This document shows positions 34,887-43,632 of a stretch of DNA of 64,000 nt, one piece after another. Each line of letters starts with the position of its first letter. The first letter of the stretch is position 1. This DNA is from Actinomadura kijaniata NBRC 14229 (GTDB lineage: Bacteria > Actinomycetota > Actinomycetes > Streptosporangiales > Streptosporangiaceae): NCBI RefSeq assembly GCF_001552175.1, contig NZ_BCQR01000045.1, forward strand, positions 1 to 64,000, in the 5' to 3' direction. Under the pieces are notes generated by a model. It searched no databases. It saw nothing but the letters and a program-made list of their open reading frames with translations, and had not been told where the DNA came from. The translations under genes and the position numbers were made by a program.

Positions 34887-36613
34887 GGCGGGCAGAGTGG
34901 CGCCTCCCCGGCTACGTCGAACTCAAGGAGTTGGGCGCAGGCGGCCAAGGCCAGGTGGTGCTGGCCCGCCACGAAGGCTCTGGACAACACGTCGCAATCA
35001 AGTACCTGTCACCCGCGCTGATGGGCGACCCCCGAACACTCGACGCGTTCCGAAACGAAGCCGCGTTGCTGGAACGTGTGTCCAACCCGCATGTGGCTCG
35101 CCTACTGGGCTACTTCACCACATCCGCCGGCGCGGCGATCGTGATGGAGGCGGTCCCTGGCCGTTCACTGCGCAGGGTGTTGGACGATCGCGGTGCCCCT
35201 CTCGCTCCCGAAGCCTCGCTGAGCATCCTCAAAGGCTCCCTGCTCGGCCTCGCAGCGGCGCACGCCGTCGGCATCGTCCATCGCGACTACAAACCGGGCA
35301 ACGTGCTGGTCCAGGACGACGGACAGAGCAAGCTGATCGACTTTGGCATCGCCGTTCTCAGCGGCCAGGGCGGAGTGGTCGGCACCCCCGCCTACATGGC
35401 TCCCGAACAGTGGACGGGTCATCCGGCGACGCCCGCTACCGACGTTTACGCGGCCACATGTGTCTTCGTTGAGTGCGTCACCGGGCAGAAGCCCTACCAG
35501 AGCATCACTCTCGAAGGGTTGCGCGAGCAACACACGACCGCCCCTGTCCCACTCGACCGCATTCCTGAGCAACTGCGTCTTCTCGTGGCGCGAGGGATGG
35601 CCAAAGACCCCGGCGAACGGCTCTGGGACGCGAACGACTTCGTCGCGAAGCTGGAAGCGATCGCAGTTCGAACCTACGGCCCCGAATGGGAACGGCGCGG
35701 TCTCGTCGCCCTCGGTGCGATCGCAGCCGCACTGGGCACTGCCGCGCCTGCGGTGATGCTCGGTGCCTCCGTCCTCACACCGGGATCTTCCGCGGTCGGT
35801 TCGGGAGCGGCGTCGGCAGGCCAGGGGGTGGCCGCCCTTGAAGGCGGAAAGGCAGGAGCAGTCGCAGGCAAGGGTGTTCTGGCCAAGGTCGGCGGAGCCA
35901 AGGGGGCCACTGGGATCGCAGGCGCGGGAACGGCCGCCGTAGTCGCGATCGCGCTGCTTCTGCCGTCCTCTCCGGAAGTCGGTGGCGAAGCCCGCAGTTC
36001 GGTCCGGGCATCGTTCACTCAACCCGGTGCACTCCTCGGCCAACCCAACATGCCCGCTTCCGAGACGCCCTACATCCACCTTGACATCGCGGTCACACCT
36101 GCTCGCGTTCGTGCCGGGACCAAGGTCCAGATGACGATCAGGTTCCAGGCCAGGACGCTCCAGGGAGTGAAGTATCTGCCGGGCGGCTCACGTCAGTGCT
36201 TCGGAGAGAAGCACAACCGGCCAGACGCCAATGGGGGCTACAACTACTACATCGGCGGGGCGAGAAGCCCCAGCGGCTCCAAGGACCAGGGACAGGCCGC
36301 TTTCTACCCTGCGCCGAAAGAGAGCACCGCGATCCCGCCGTCCGACAAGAACCTCGTTGTGACCACGACGAGGAAGGTGACCGGAGAAGCACAGCCCTAC
36401 AACAGGGAGGTGTGCGGCTTCCTGAGCCGGTGGACCGACTACCGCACCTTCACCGTCCCAAGCTCTCGAAGTCTCCGGCCCGGCCGGTACTTGCTCTCCC
36501 CCTATCACCCGCCTCGCTTCACTCTGGTCGAGCGAGACGGCAAGGCGATCTCACCTGAATCCGTAGGAGCCACTCTGCAAGGAACGCTGCCCACCGTCAC
36601 CGTCCTCGAGTGA
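34883..36613 (+). CDS. membrane Ser/Thr protein kinase (Hanks type)
   Basis: The product is 576 residues. The N-terminal kinase domain (about 11-265) has GAGGQGQV (P-loop), Lys40 in VAIK, HRDYKPGN (133-140), DFG (153-155) and APE (173-175). All catalytic residues are present, so it should be active. Two hydrophobic segments (about 272-297 and 345-361) flank an Ala/Gly-rich stretch. The C-terminal ~200 residues (EARSSVRASF onward, with VTPARVRAGTKVQMTIRFQ) form an extracytoplasmic beta-rich domain. The ATG overlaps the lipoprotein stop (ATGA). Phosphorylation triggered by an outside signal is the family role. Lower G+C than neighbours suggests transfer. Confidence 0.94.
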   Translation: MRRAEWRLPGYVELKELGAGGQGQVVLARHEGSGQHVAIKYLSPALMGDPRTLDAFRNEAALLERVSNPHVARLLGYFTTSAGAAIVMEAVPGRSLRRVLDDRGAPLAPEASLSILKGSLLGLAAAHAVGIVHRDYKPGNVLVQDDGQSKLIDFGIAVLSGQGGVVGTPAYMAPEQWTGHPATPATDVYAATCVFVECVTGQKPYQSITLEGLREQHTTAPVPLDRIPEQLRLLVARGMAKDPGERLWDANDFVAKLEAIAVRTYGPEWERRGLVALGAIAAALGTAAPAVMLGASVLTPGSSAVGSGAASAGQGVAALEGGKAGAVAGKGVLAKVGGAKGATGIAGAGTAAVVAIALLLPSSPEVGGEARSSVRASFTQPGALLGQPNMPASETPYIHLDIAVTPARVRAGTKVQMTIRFQARTLQGVKYLPGGSRQCFGEKHNRPDANGGYNYYIGGARSPSGSKDQGQAAFYPAPKESTAIPPSDKNLVVTTTRKVTGEAQPYNREVCGFLSRWTDYRTFTVPSSRSLRPGRYLLSPYHPPRFTLVERDGKAISPESVGATLQGTLPTVTVLE

Positions 36614-36632
36614 CGTGAGTTCCTCACGGTCA
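36611..36632 (+). terminator. small hairpin after the kinase gene
   Basis: TGACGTGAG and CTCACGGTCA pair around a 3-nt loop with one bulged base, beginning at the kinase stop codon. Short and without U-tract, so only a weak terminator candidate. Confidence 0.35.
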
Positions 36633-37023
36633 GCCACACCGGCCGCAGGCGACAGCTCCTGATCGCCCCCTGAGCTGACCCGCCGGGCGTCCGGCGTTCG
36701 TCGCGGTGTCCGCCCTCAGTCCGTCGTCGGTGAAGCCTGGCAGCAGGACCCTGCCGAGCCCGGACGTCCCCGGTGCCACACAGTCCTTCGGCTCCCCGTC
36801 GCCGGGGACGAGTCCGACTCTGGCGGCCAGACCGCTCAACGGACGCCGTCTTCGCCCGCGTGACCGCTTGCTCGGAAGCGCGTTCGGATGAGGTGCGCCG
36901 CAGGGCGAGGGCGAACGGGCCCGCCAGGTCTGTACCGGCACTCCCCGCGCGCTTCACTGCCACCGAACCGCCCCAAGGGCGAGCACGGCGCGCATCCCGC
37001 CTTGCGGTCAACGGGTGTTGTTG
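36633..37023. other. 391-base intergenic stretch without recognised gene
   Basis: No open frame here has both a ribosome binding site and a recognisable product. A minus-strand frame (about 36630-36941) contains GLGRVLLPGFTDDGL, but its flanks look like noise. This could be the worn remains of a gene. Confidence 0.4.
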
Positions 37024-37701
37024 TTAGGCGGGGTCTTGGTGGGCGGTGGCTATTCGGTGGTGGATTTCCTGGTCGTGTAGGGCGGCCGGGCCGCCTGGTT
37101 CGTCGGTGGGGGGCTGGGTCGCCGCGCGGGCGGGGTCGATCAGGCGGCGCAGGCCGATGCGCATCATCCGCTGGTCGATGGTCGCGATCCCGGACAGTCC
37201 CAGGAGGGTCACGCCCTGGTCGAGGGCCGCGAGCAGGGCGCCCACCTCGGCGGCGGCCAGTGGCTCGTCGTCCGCGCGCGCCTCGGCGGCGATGCGCGTG
37301 TAGAGGTCCAGGAGCACCTGGACGCGGTCGGCCAGCGCCTCGCTGAGGCGGTCGTCGCGGGCGGCGACCGCGATGAACTCCAGCGTGGCCAGGGCGATAC
37401 CGCGGATCACCTCGGTGACGCCGGTGTCGGTGCCGGTGGTCACCGGGTCGAAGGGGTCCCAGGTCCGCCGGCCGACGAGGTGGAGGTTGGCGTCCATCAC
37501 CGCGAGGAAGAGCTCGGCCTTGCTGGCGAAGTTCGAGTAGACGGCGCCCCTGGTGTACCCGGCGATGCGCGCGATCTCGCCGAGGCTGGCCCCGTGGTAG
37601 CCGTCGCGGGCGAACACGTCGCGGGCGGCGACGACGAGCGCGGCGCGCGTCTGCTGCTGGCGTTCGCCGCGCGAGGGCGGCCCGGCCGGGTGATCGTCCA
37701 C
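37024..37701 (-). CDS. TetR-family transcriptional repressor
   Basis: The product is 225 residues. The N-terminal helix-turn-helix domain reads RAALVVAARDVFARDGYHGA, then SLGEIARIAGYTRGAVYSNF (about 38-58), followed by SKAELFLAVM, a textbook TetR DNA-binding unit. The C-terminal ligand domain is unassigned. The gene is divergent from an ABC exporter pair, and the 99 bases between carry duplicated palindromic sites, so it most likely represses both itself and the exporter. The start is GTG at 37701. Confidence 0.93.
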   Translation of the reverse strand: MDDHPAGPPSRGERQQQTRAALVVAARDVFARDGYHGASLGEIARIAGYTRGAVYSNFASKAELFLAVMDANLHLVGRRTWDPFDPVTTGTDTGVTEVIRGIALATLEFIAVAARDDRLSEALADRVQVLLDLYTRIAAEARADDEPLAAAEVGALLAALDQGVTLLGLSGIATIDQRMMRIGLRRLIDPARAATQPPTDEPGGPAALHDQEIHHRIATAHQDPA

Positions 37702-37730
37702 GACCCGATTCTAAGGGGCGCATGCAGCCG

Positions 37731-37789
37731 GTATTGGGATACAGGTTGTATTTGGATGCATATAGTATCTGGATACAGGTTGTATTTCG
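37731..37789. promoter_or_regulatory. duplicated operator between tetR and the ABC exporter
   Basis: Two near-identical 24-26-base direct copies start at 37731 and 37765 (34 bases apart). Each contains GTAT-N4-ATAC followed by ATACAGGTTGTAT (37739-37751 and 37773-37785), itself a near-perfect palindrome around GGT. The second copy also has perfect GTATC-TG-GATAC. The region is strikingly A/T-rich. The copies lie between the TetR GTG and the exporter ribosome binding site (GGGAGG at about 37789), so they are probably TetR binding sites. Confidence 0.85.
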
Positions 37790-37799
37790 GGAGGTGTGG

Positions 37800-38762
37800 A
37801 TGACTGCTGTGCTGGAGGTCAGTCGGCTCACGCGGCGGTTCGGTGCGGTCGTCGCGAACGACGACGTGTCGCTGCGCGTGCGGTCCGGGGAGGTGGTCGG
37901 CCTGCTGGGCCACAACGGCGCGGGCAAGACCACGCTCGTCTCGCAGGTGGTCGGGCTGCTGCGTCCCGACGCCGGGCGCATCACCGTCGCCGGGGTCGAC
38001 ACGGTGGCGCGTCCGGCCGCGGCCCGCCGCATGGTGGCGTTGCAGCCGCAGGCCCATGTGCCGATCGACGGGCTCACGCCGACGGCGGCCATCAGGGTGG
38101 CCGCCCGGCTGCGCGGGCTGGACGCGGCGCGGGCTCGCGAGGCGGCCCGGCGGCTGGTGGCGGACCTCGACATCGAGGCGTGGGCGGAACGGCGCGCGCT
38201 GCCCGAGGGGCGTGGCCTGTCCGGGGGCGTGCGGCGGCTCGTCGGGTTCGCGATGGCCGTCGTGGGCGGCGCGCCGCTGGTGATCCTCGACGAGCCGAGC
38301 AACGACGTCGACGCCGTGCGCCGCCGTGCGCTGTGGGCGGCGGTGCGCCGGGTCGCCGACCAGGGTTCGGGCGTCCTGCTGGTGACCCACAACGTGGTGG
38401 AGGCGGAACGGGTGGTCGACGAGCTGGTCGTGCTCGACGCCGGACGGGTGGTGGCCGCCGGCACGCCGGCCCGGTTGCGCGGTGACGACGGCCTGCGCCT
38501 GGAGCTGCATCTCGCGCCGGACGGCCCGGATCCGTCCGATGCGGTGCCCGTCCCGGTGCGGCGCCGTGTCCGTTCCGGTCGGCGCGTCCTGCTCACCATC
38601 CCCCCGGACGCCGCGGCGGCCGCGGTCTCCTGGGCGGCGTCGCACCGGGAGCGGGGAGGTCTCGACGGGTACGCGCTCGCCCCGGCCACGCTGGAGGACG
38701 CCTACCTCGCGGCGACCGCGGGCCCGAGGTCCGAGGCCGACGAGGTGGTCGGCGGTGTCTGA
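37800..38762 (+). CDS. ABC exporter ATP-binding protein
   Basis: The product is 320 residues, of the drug/lantibiotic-exporter (DrrA-like) type. Walker A is GHNGAGKTT, Walker B VILDEPSNDVD, and the H-loop is THNVVEAE. The signature reads LSGGVRRL, slightly off the LSGGQ consensus. A C-terminal extension of about 90 residues follows the ATPase core, as in DrrA. The ATG at 37800 has GGGAGG upstream. The permease gene starts inside its 3' end. The TetR operator directly upstream suggests drug-induced expression. Confidence 0.92.
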   Translation: MTAVLEVSRLTRRFGAVVANDDVSLRVRSGEVVGLLGHNGAGKTTLVSQVVGLLRPDAGRITVAGVDTVARPAAARRMVALQPQAHVPIDGLTPTAAIRVAARLRGLDAARAREAARRLVADLDIEAWAERRALPEGRGLSGGVRRLVGFAMAVVGGAPLVILDEPSNDVDAVRRRALWAAVRRVADQGSGVLLVTHNVVEAERVVDELVVLDAGRVVAAGTPARLRGDDGLRLELHLAPDGPDPSDAVPVPVRRRVRSGRRVLLTIPPDAAAAAVSWAASHRERGGLDGYALAPATLEDAYLAATAGPRSEADEVVGGV

Positions 38763-39507
38763 CCCCTCCCTCGGCCCGTGGGCGGCCTACCGGACGCTGC
38801 TGTCGTGGCAGCTGGCGCAGATCGGCGGGCTGCTGCCGCTCATCGTGGTGGTGCAGGCGCTGCTGGCGGTCGGCATCGTCATCGGTTTCGGCCTGCTCAT
38901 CCCCTCCATCGATCCCTCGACGGCGATGTTCCTGGCGACGGGGGCGCCGACCGTGCTGCTGCTGACCGTCGGCCTGGCCATCGTGCCGCAGGGGGTGGCG
39001 CGGGCGAGGCTCGACGGCACCTTCACCTACATGCGCGCGCTGCCGGTGGCGCGTCCGCTGCTCTTCCTCGCCGACCTGACGGTGTGGGTCGTGGTCTGCG
39101 TGCCCGCGGTGGGGGTCGCGGTGCTCGTGGGGTGGCTGCGCTACGACCTGGAGCTGTCGTTCCGCTGGCCGCTGCTGGTCGGCGCCGCGCTGCTGGTGAC
39201 GGTCACCGCAACGGCCGTCGGGTACGCGGTCGCCGTGGTGCTCCGGCCCGTGCTGGCCCAGCTGGTCAGCCAGGTGCTGGTGTTCTTCGTCCTGCTCTTC
39301 TCGCCGGTCACCTTCCCGGCGGGCCGGCTGCCCGACTGGTTCCGCGCGCTGCACGACGTGCTGCCCGTGCGGCCGGGGGCGGACCTGCTGCGGGCCGGGC
39401 TGGCGTCCGAGGTCTACGAGGCCGGTGGCCGCGACCTGGTCGTGCTGCTCTGCTGGTGCGCGGTCGGCGTGGCGATCAGCCTGCGGGCGCTGGTGCGGCG
39501 CGAGTGA
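38755..39507 (+). CDS. ABC-2-type exporter permease
   Basis: The product is 250 residues with six membrane helices. The layout and the late FSPVTFPAGRLPDWFRALHDVLPV segment are characteristic of ABC-2 (DrrB-like) permeases. The GTG start overlaps the ATPase stop by eight bases, so the two proteins are made together. It likely forms the membrane half of an exporter for a toxic compound or cell-surface molecule regulated by the TetR at 37024. Confidence 0.92.
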   Translation: MSDPSLGPWAAYRTLLSWQLAQIGGLLPLIVVVQALLAVGIVIGFGLLIPSIDPSTAMFLATGAPTVLLLTVGLAIVPQGVARARLDGTFTYMRALPVARPLLFLADLTVWVVVCVPAVGVAVLVGWLRYDLELSFRWPLLVGAALLVTVTATAVGYAVAVVLRPVLAQLVSQVLVFFVLLFSPVTFPAGRLPDWFRALHDVLPVRPGADLLRAGLASEVYEAGGRDLVVLLCWCAVGVAISLRALVRRE

Positions 39508-39519
39508 GGGGCGGTCCGG

Positions 39520-40059
39520 TCAGGGGAGGCGCCAGGGGCTGACGCCGACCTTGGTGGTGGTGCCGAGGTCCACGGCCATGCCGTCCACCCGTACGGCGGG
39601 CATCCCCGGTTTCGGGACCACGGTCACCGAGGGCGCGGTGACGGCGGGTCGCGTGCTGTCGGTGACGAGGTTCCGCCACAGGATGCTCGCCGTGGCCGTG
39701 CCGCCGGGCCGCACGGTGAGCGCGGTGGGCGGCTTGTCGAACGCCTCCACGGTCGACACGCCGCCCGACCCCTTCCGGACCGTCGCGGGCACCGGCTTCC
39801 CGACGGCGTCCAGCAGGGTGACGCGCGGGTGGCCGTTCAGGGTGATCGGGGCGTTGCCGCAGTTGACGAGGTCGATGTTGAGGGTGCGCAGGCCCATCGC
39901 GGCGTCGCCGGTCCCCTTGCGGATCTCCACGCCCGACGGCGGGCAGGTGGGCTGCGGCCGGGTCACCGGCGCCGGCGGCCGGGCGGAGCCGGTGCCGCCG
40001 TCCTCGCAGGCGGCCGCCAACGGCAGCAGAACGACCAGTGCCGCCAACGCCCCGCGCAT
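39520..40059 (-). CDS. DUF4232 lipoprotein
   Basis: The product is 179 residues. The ATG at 40059 has GGGGGAGAG upstream. The lipobox is LAAAC (about 13-17). The exported domain has CPPSGVEIRKGTGDAAMG, LRTLNIDLVNCGNAPITLNG and LTVRPGGTATASILWRN, which match the DUF4232 immunoglobulin-like lipoprotein family common in actinobacteria. Its role is unknown. It converges on the ABC permease gene. Confidence 0.88.
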   Translation of the reverse strand: MRGALAALVVLLPLAAACEDGGTGSARPPAPVTRPQPTCPPSGVEIRKGTGDAAMGLRTLNIDLVNCGNAPITLNGHPRVTLLDAVGKPVPATVRKGSGGVSTVEAFDKPPTALTVRPGGTATASILWRNLVTDSTRPAVTAPSVTVVPKPGMPAVRVDGMAVDLGTTTKVGVSPWRLP

Positions 40060-40137
40060 CGCTCTCCCCCGAAATCCCCGGCAGAACGCCGAACGTACCA
40101 CCAACCCGCAGGAAGCGGGACGCTGACCGTTCCGGTC

Positions 40138-40308
40138 ATGACACGGCGGGTGGATTTCGACATCGAGGGGTTCGAGGACGAGTCCTCCCCGAAGGAGGGT
40201 GCCTTCGTGCCCGCGATGACCGCGCGTCCGGCGGCCCTCCCCGGGGCACCGGGTGCGGTCCGGTCGGCGGGTCCCGGTACGCGTGATCAGACCGGGCGCA
40301 GCGGGTAG
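40138..40308 (+). CDS. possible small protein
   Basis: A 56-residue frame starts at ATG 40138 (MTRRVDFDIEGFEDES onward) and ends at 40308, overlapping the 3' end of the STAS gene by 22 bases. The acidic first half looks like a real peptide, but the Ala/Gly/Pro-rich end does not. The ribosome binding site is weak. Existence is uncertain. Confidence 0.3.
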   Translation: MTRRVDFDIEGFEDESSPKEGAFVPAMTARPAALPGAPGAVRSAGPGTRDQTGRSG

Positions 40309-40622
40309 GTCGGGTGGACCGGGAGGTGGTCGCTCAGGCCCGTCACCTTCAGCAGCGTGTCCAGCCTCGGCGGCGGGGCGGCCAGCTTCAGGCGGCCCGG
40401 CAGGTGGGCGCTCCGGTTCGCGGCGACCGCCAGGGCGTTCAGGCCGCTGGCGTCGATGAACGTCAGCCCGCCCACGTCCACGATGATCCCGGCGGGGGCG
40501 GCGGCGATGGCCCCGTGCAGGGCCGTGCGCAGGGCCGGGGCGGTGTCCAGGTCCACCTCGCCGGTCACCGTCAGGACGAGGTGCTCATGCCACGGACGGT
40601 CGGTCACGTCGAATGACGTCAT
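40287..40622 (-). CDS. STAS-domain anti-sigma factor antagonist
   Basis: The product is 111 residues, a single STAS domain. The core strand IIVDVGGLTFIDASGL carries the phosphorylatable Ser59 of SpoIIAA/RsbV-type antagonists. The start is ATG 40622 with AAGGGG upstream. Such proteins bind anti-sigma kinases and free a sigma factor when not phosphorylated. No anti-sigma kinase or sigma gene is near, so the partner lies elsewhere. Confidence 0.92.
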   Translation of the reverse strand: MTSFDVTDRPWHEHLVLTVTGEVDLDTAPALRTALHGAIAAAPAGIIVDVGGLTFIDASGLNALAVAANRSAHLPGRLKLAAPPPRLDTLLKVTGLSDHLPVHPTYPLRPV

Positions 40623-41023
40623 GGTCGTCCCCTTCGGGGTTCGTACGGGGGGAGGCACCCGGGCGCAGGTCGTGCGGCGGGTGGTCGTTCTGGGGCCCGA
40701 GGCCCTTCCGCACCCCGCGTGTCGATGCGGAGGATGCCGCCGAGAGCCGGGGCGGCGAAACGAGTCGCCGACGTCACCGATGACAGGTTGACGTCACAGT
40801 GACGATTTTAGGCGTTAGATGCGCTTCTGTCAGCGTGTCGGCAGGACACACCCACCTGACCCCCCGTTGACACGACGCATCGCCCGTCGTGCGGCGGAAC
40901 CCGCAGGACGTGGGGCCGGGACGTACGCGCCCGGTGCGGGGCACCGGGCGCGGGTTCCCGGAGATCTGGCCGGTGGCGCGCGTCACAGGCCGGGCCGTCG
41001 CGCGCCCCGGGGTGGGGACGGTG
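40623..41023. other. 401-base intergenic stretch upstream of the STAS gene
   Basis: Holds the STAS leader and promoter. A TTGACGTCACAGTGACGA-type stretch around 40787-40805 contains the partial palindrome GTCACAGTGAC. No gene is supported. Confidence 0.4.
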
Positions 41024-41434
41024 CTATCCCCGCGCGTGGTCGGGGTGGGGGCCGAGCAGGTCCCAGCGGTTGCCCGCGATGTCCAGGAACACCGCCAGGC
41101 GCCCGTAGGGCTCCTCGCGGGGCTCGGTGACGAACGTGACGCCGTGTTCCCGCATGCGGGCGTAGGACTTGTCGAAGTCGTCCACGCGCAGGAAGAAGCC
41201 GACGCGGCCCGCCGCCTGGTCGCCGACCACGGCCCGCTGGCGTTCGCCGTCGGCCTTGGCGAGCAGCAGCCCGGTGCCGCCGCCCGGGGGCCGGACCACG
41301 ACCCAGCGCTTCGGGCGGCCGTCGTTGGTGAGGGAGGGGACGTCCTCGGCGAGCTCGAAGCCGAGGACCTCCGTGAAGAACGCGATGGCGGGGTCGTAGT
41401 CCGCCACGACGATCGTCACAAGATCGATGTGCAT
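41024..41434 (-). CDS. single-domain VOC (glyoxalase-like) protein
   Basis: The product is 136 residues. The pattern MHIDLVTIVVADYDPAIAFF, LGFELAEDVPS, GFFLRVDDFDKSYARM and AVFLDIAGNRWDLLG is typical of the VOC superfamily. The usual metal ligands are only partly present, so a binding role is as likely as catalysis. The substrate is unknown. It is divergent from the DUF5710 gene. Confidence 0.92.
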   Translation of the reverse strand: MHIDLVTIVVADYDPAIAFFTEVLGFELAEDVPSLTNDGRPKRWVVVRPPGGGTGLLLAKADGERQRAVVGDQAAGRVGFFLRVDDFDKSYARMREHGVTFVTEPREEPYGRLAVFLDIAGNRWDLLGPHPDHARG

Positions 41435-41496
41435 CGCGCGAGCGTAGCGGCACGCGGGCGGGGAGCGGAAAACGCCGCGTTGACAGCGCTGGTGGA

Positions 41497-42198
41497 ATGG
41501 GGCGCATGGTCTCCGCGCGCATCTGGCTCGATGTCCCCTACTCGCGGAAGGACGCGGCGAAGGCGGCCGGGGCGCGGTGGGATCCGGCCGCGCGCCGGTG
41601 GTACGCGCCGCGCGCCGGGATGGCGGGGCTGGAGCCGTGGCTGCCGCTGCCGGAGGTGCCCGAGCTGCTGCCGGGCGAGGACCGGTCGTTCGGGTCCGGG
41701 CTGTTCGTGGACCTGGTCCCGGCGAGCTGCTGGTTCACGAACGTGCGGTCCTGCGTGGACGAGCGCGACTGGGAACGCCTCCGCCGGATGATCACCGGGC
41801 GGGCGGGGCGGCGCTGCGAGATCTGCGGTCGCGGCGAGGACCGCGCCACCCGGCGCTGGCTGGAGGCGCACGAACGGTGGGCCTACGACCCGGCGGCGCG
41901 GGTGCAGGCGCTGCGGCGGCTGGTGTGCGTGTGCAGCGACTGCCATCTGGCCACGCACATGGGGTTCGCCGAGGTCAGCGGCCGGGGCGGGGAGGCGTTC
42001 GCGCACCTGTGCGAGGTGACGGGGCTGTCGGAGGCGGACGCGCGGTTGCACGTGGAGGCGGCATTCGAGCTGTGGAGCCAGCGGTCGGCGGTCGTGTGGG
42101 AGCTGGACCTGAGCATGCTCACCGACGCGGGCGTCCGGCTGCGTCCCCCGCCGGACGCCGGGGAGCGGGCCCGCGAGGCGCGCCGTCACCTCGGCTGA
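41497..42198 (+). CDS. DUF5710-domain protein with an HNH-like zinc motif
   Basis: The product is 233 residues. The N-terminal 40 residues (WLDVPYSRKDAAKAAGARWD...WYAP) match the DUF5710 domain, which is often fused to DNA- or nucleotide-processing domains. Then come Cys107/Cys110 (CEICG), His125 (LEAHERW), and CVCSDCH (144-150) with His154, a spacing like that of HNH nucleases. No clear catalytic N-H core is confirmed. A nuclease or DNA-binding role is plausible. The ATG at 41497 (GGTGGA upstream) is chosen; 41506 is possible. Confidence 0.82.
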   Translation: MGRMVSARIWLDVPYSRKDAAKAAGARWDPAARRWYAPRAGMAGLEPWLPLPEVPELLPGEDRSFGSGLFVDLVPASCWFTNVRSCVDERDWERLRRMITGRAGRRCEICGRGEDRATRRWLEAHERWAYDPAARVQALRRLVCVCSDCHLATHMGFAEVSGRGGEAFAHLCEVTGLSEADARLHVEAAFELWSQRSAVVWELDLSMLTDAGVRLRPPPDAGERAREARRHLG

Positions 42199-42214
42199 CG
42201 CGGCGGCCGCGTCA
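42196..42214. terminator. bidirectional hairpin at convergent stops
   Basis: TGACGCGG-CGG-CCGCGTCA is a perfect 8-bp stem that includes the stop codons of both convergent genes (42198 plus strand, 42212 minus strand). Confidence 0.55.
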
Positions 42215-43387
42215 CGGGGCCGCCTGCGACCGGGGGGCCGTGAACGCCTTCCAGCCGCCCGCCGGGGCCGCGCCGACGCCGAGTGTGCGCAGCTTCGCCA
42301 GCACCGCCGGGTCCTGGGCGTCCAGCCACTCCACCAGTTGCCTGAACGACACCAGCCTCACGTCCGGCTTGGCCGCCATCCGCTCCAGGACGTCGGCGAC
42401 GGCGTTCATGTAGATGCCGTTGTTCCACTGCTCGAAGTGGTTGCCGATGAACAGCGGGGCGCGGTTGCCGTTGTAGGCGCGGGCGAAGCCCGCCATGTAG
42501 GCGTTGGTGGCCTCGCGCTGGTAGCGGGCCTGGAGGGCGGGATCGGCCCGCACGTTGCCGGGCTGGTTGGCCATGATGTTGTAGTCCATCGACAGCACCC
42601 CGAACCGCTTGCCGGGGTACGGCAGGGACTGCAACGGCAGGTTCCACACACCGCGCGTCTTTCCGGGCCACACCTGGAGGCCGCCGGGCGAGCTGGCGTC
42701 GTACTTCCAGCCGAGCTTGGCGGCGGCGCGCAGCAGGTTGGGCTGGCCCTCCAGGCAGGGGGTCCGGCCGCCGGCCAGCTCCCGGTCGTAGTCGAACGAC
42801 AGGTCCGGCAGGTCGGTGAAGCCGGTGTTGGCCTTCCAGTTCCGCACGAACGAGCCCGCCTGGGCGATCTCGCTGCGCCAGTCCGCGACCGTCCAGGACC
42901 CGACGCCGCCGGGGCCGCAGAAGTGGCCGTTGAAGTGGGTGCCGATCTCGTGGCCGTCGCGGTGGGCGCGGTCGACCAGCCGGATCGTGGCGCGGACGCC
43001 GTTGTCGGACAGGAACGGGATCGCCGAGGAGCCGGGCGCGCGGTGCGGCGGCCTGTACAGCGTCCGCTTGGACTCGGGCAGCATGTACAGGCCGCTCAGG
43101 AAGAACGTCATCGTCGCCCGGTGCTTCCGGGCCAGCTCCAGGAAGCGCGGGAACTGCCGGTCGTCGCCCGCCCCGGCCCCGTCCCAGGAGAACACCACGA
43201 ACTGCGGCGGCTTCTCGCCGGGCTGGAGCCTGCGCGGCCCGGGGTCGCCGGCCAGGCCGCGTCCGGCGGTGGTCCCGGCCCCGGTGGTCCCGGCCCCGGT
43301 GGTGCGGCCGTCGGCGGTCTGGCACGCGGTCAGCGCGGCGGCGGCCAGCGCCGCCGTCGCGAGCGCGGCGATGGGCTTGGTTCTCAT
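42212..43387 (-). CDS. lipoprotein of the polysaccharide-deacetylase superfamily
   Basis: The product is 391 residues. The ATG at 43387 has GGGGGAC upstream. The lipobox is AALTAC (about 17-22). The domain begins FVVFSWDGAGAGDD, an SWDG variant of the NodB TFDDGP motif, and contains DGHEIGTHFNGHFCG (His/His), YDASSPGG and GNHFEQWNNGIYM. It is a divergent NodB relative; the usual second Asp of motif 1 is Gly. Cell-wall or surface-sugar handling is inferred but the enzyme may be altered. The 245 bases before it (43388-43632) hold only the leader. Confidence 0.82.
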   Translation of the reverse strand: MRTKPIAALATAALAAAALTACQTADGRTTGAGTTGAGTTAGRGLAGDPGPRRLQPGEKPPQFVVFSWDGAGAGDDRQFPRFLELARKHRATMTFFLSGLYMLPESKRTLYRPPHRAPGSSAIPFLSDNGVRATIRLVDRAHRDGHEIGTHFNGHFCGPGGVGSWTVADWRSEIAQAGSFVRNWKANTGFTDLPDLSFDYDRELAGGRTPCLEGQPNLLRAAAKLGWKYDASSPGGLQVWPGKTRGVWNLPLQSLPYPGKRFGVLSMDYNIMANQPGNVRADPALQARYQREATNAYMAGFARAYNGNRAPLFIGNHFEQWNNGIYMNAVADVLERMAAKPDVRLVSFRQLVEWLDAQDPAVLAKLRTLGVGAAPAGGWKAFTAPRSQAAP

Positions 43388-43632
43388 GCTCGTCCCCCTG
43401 TGCGGGCCCGGGCCTCGGCACGCGCTGGGGGGCGGGGGTGGGAGGGGCGTGGAGGGCCGGGAGGTCGGTTCGCTCGCCGGTGGCGGCTGGAGGCCGCGGG
43501 ACCGGAGAGCCGCCCGGGGCCGCCGGGCGGAGGCTCCTTGGCACTCTCGGGGCGGCACGCTCGCGGGCGATGGGCGCCAGCCAGGATAACCGCAGTTCGG
43601 ACAAGCTTTGACCGGGCCAGTCGAGCCCCGGG

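Noticed and set aside
35668..35685. GTTCGAACCT resembling a tRNA T-loop
   Set aside because: It lies inside the kinase coding frame, and no acceptor or anticodon stem fits around it.
36630..36941. Minus-strand frame with GLGRVLLPGFTDDGL
   Set aside because: Flanking residues have no recognisable fold and no good ribosome binding site is present; a decayed gene cannot be shown.
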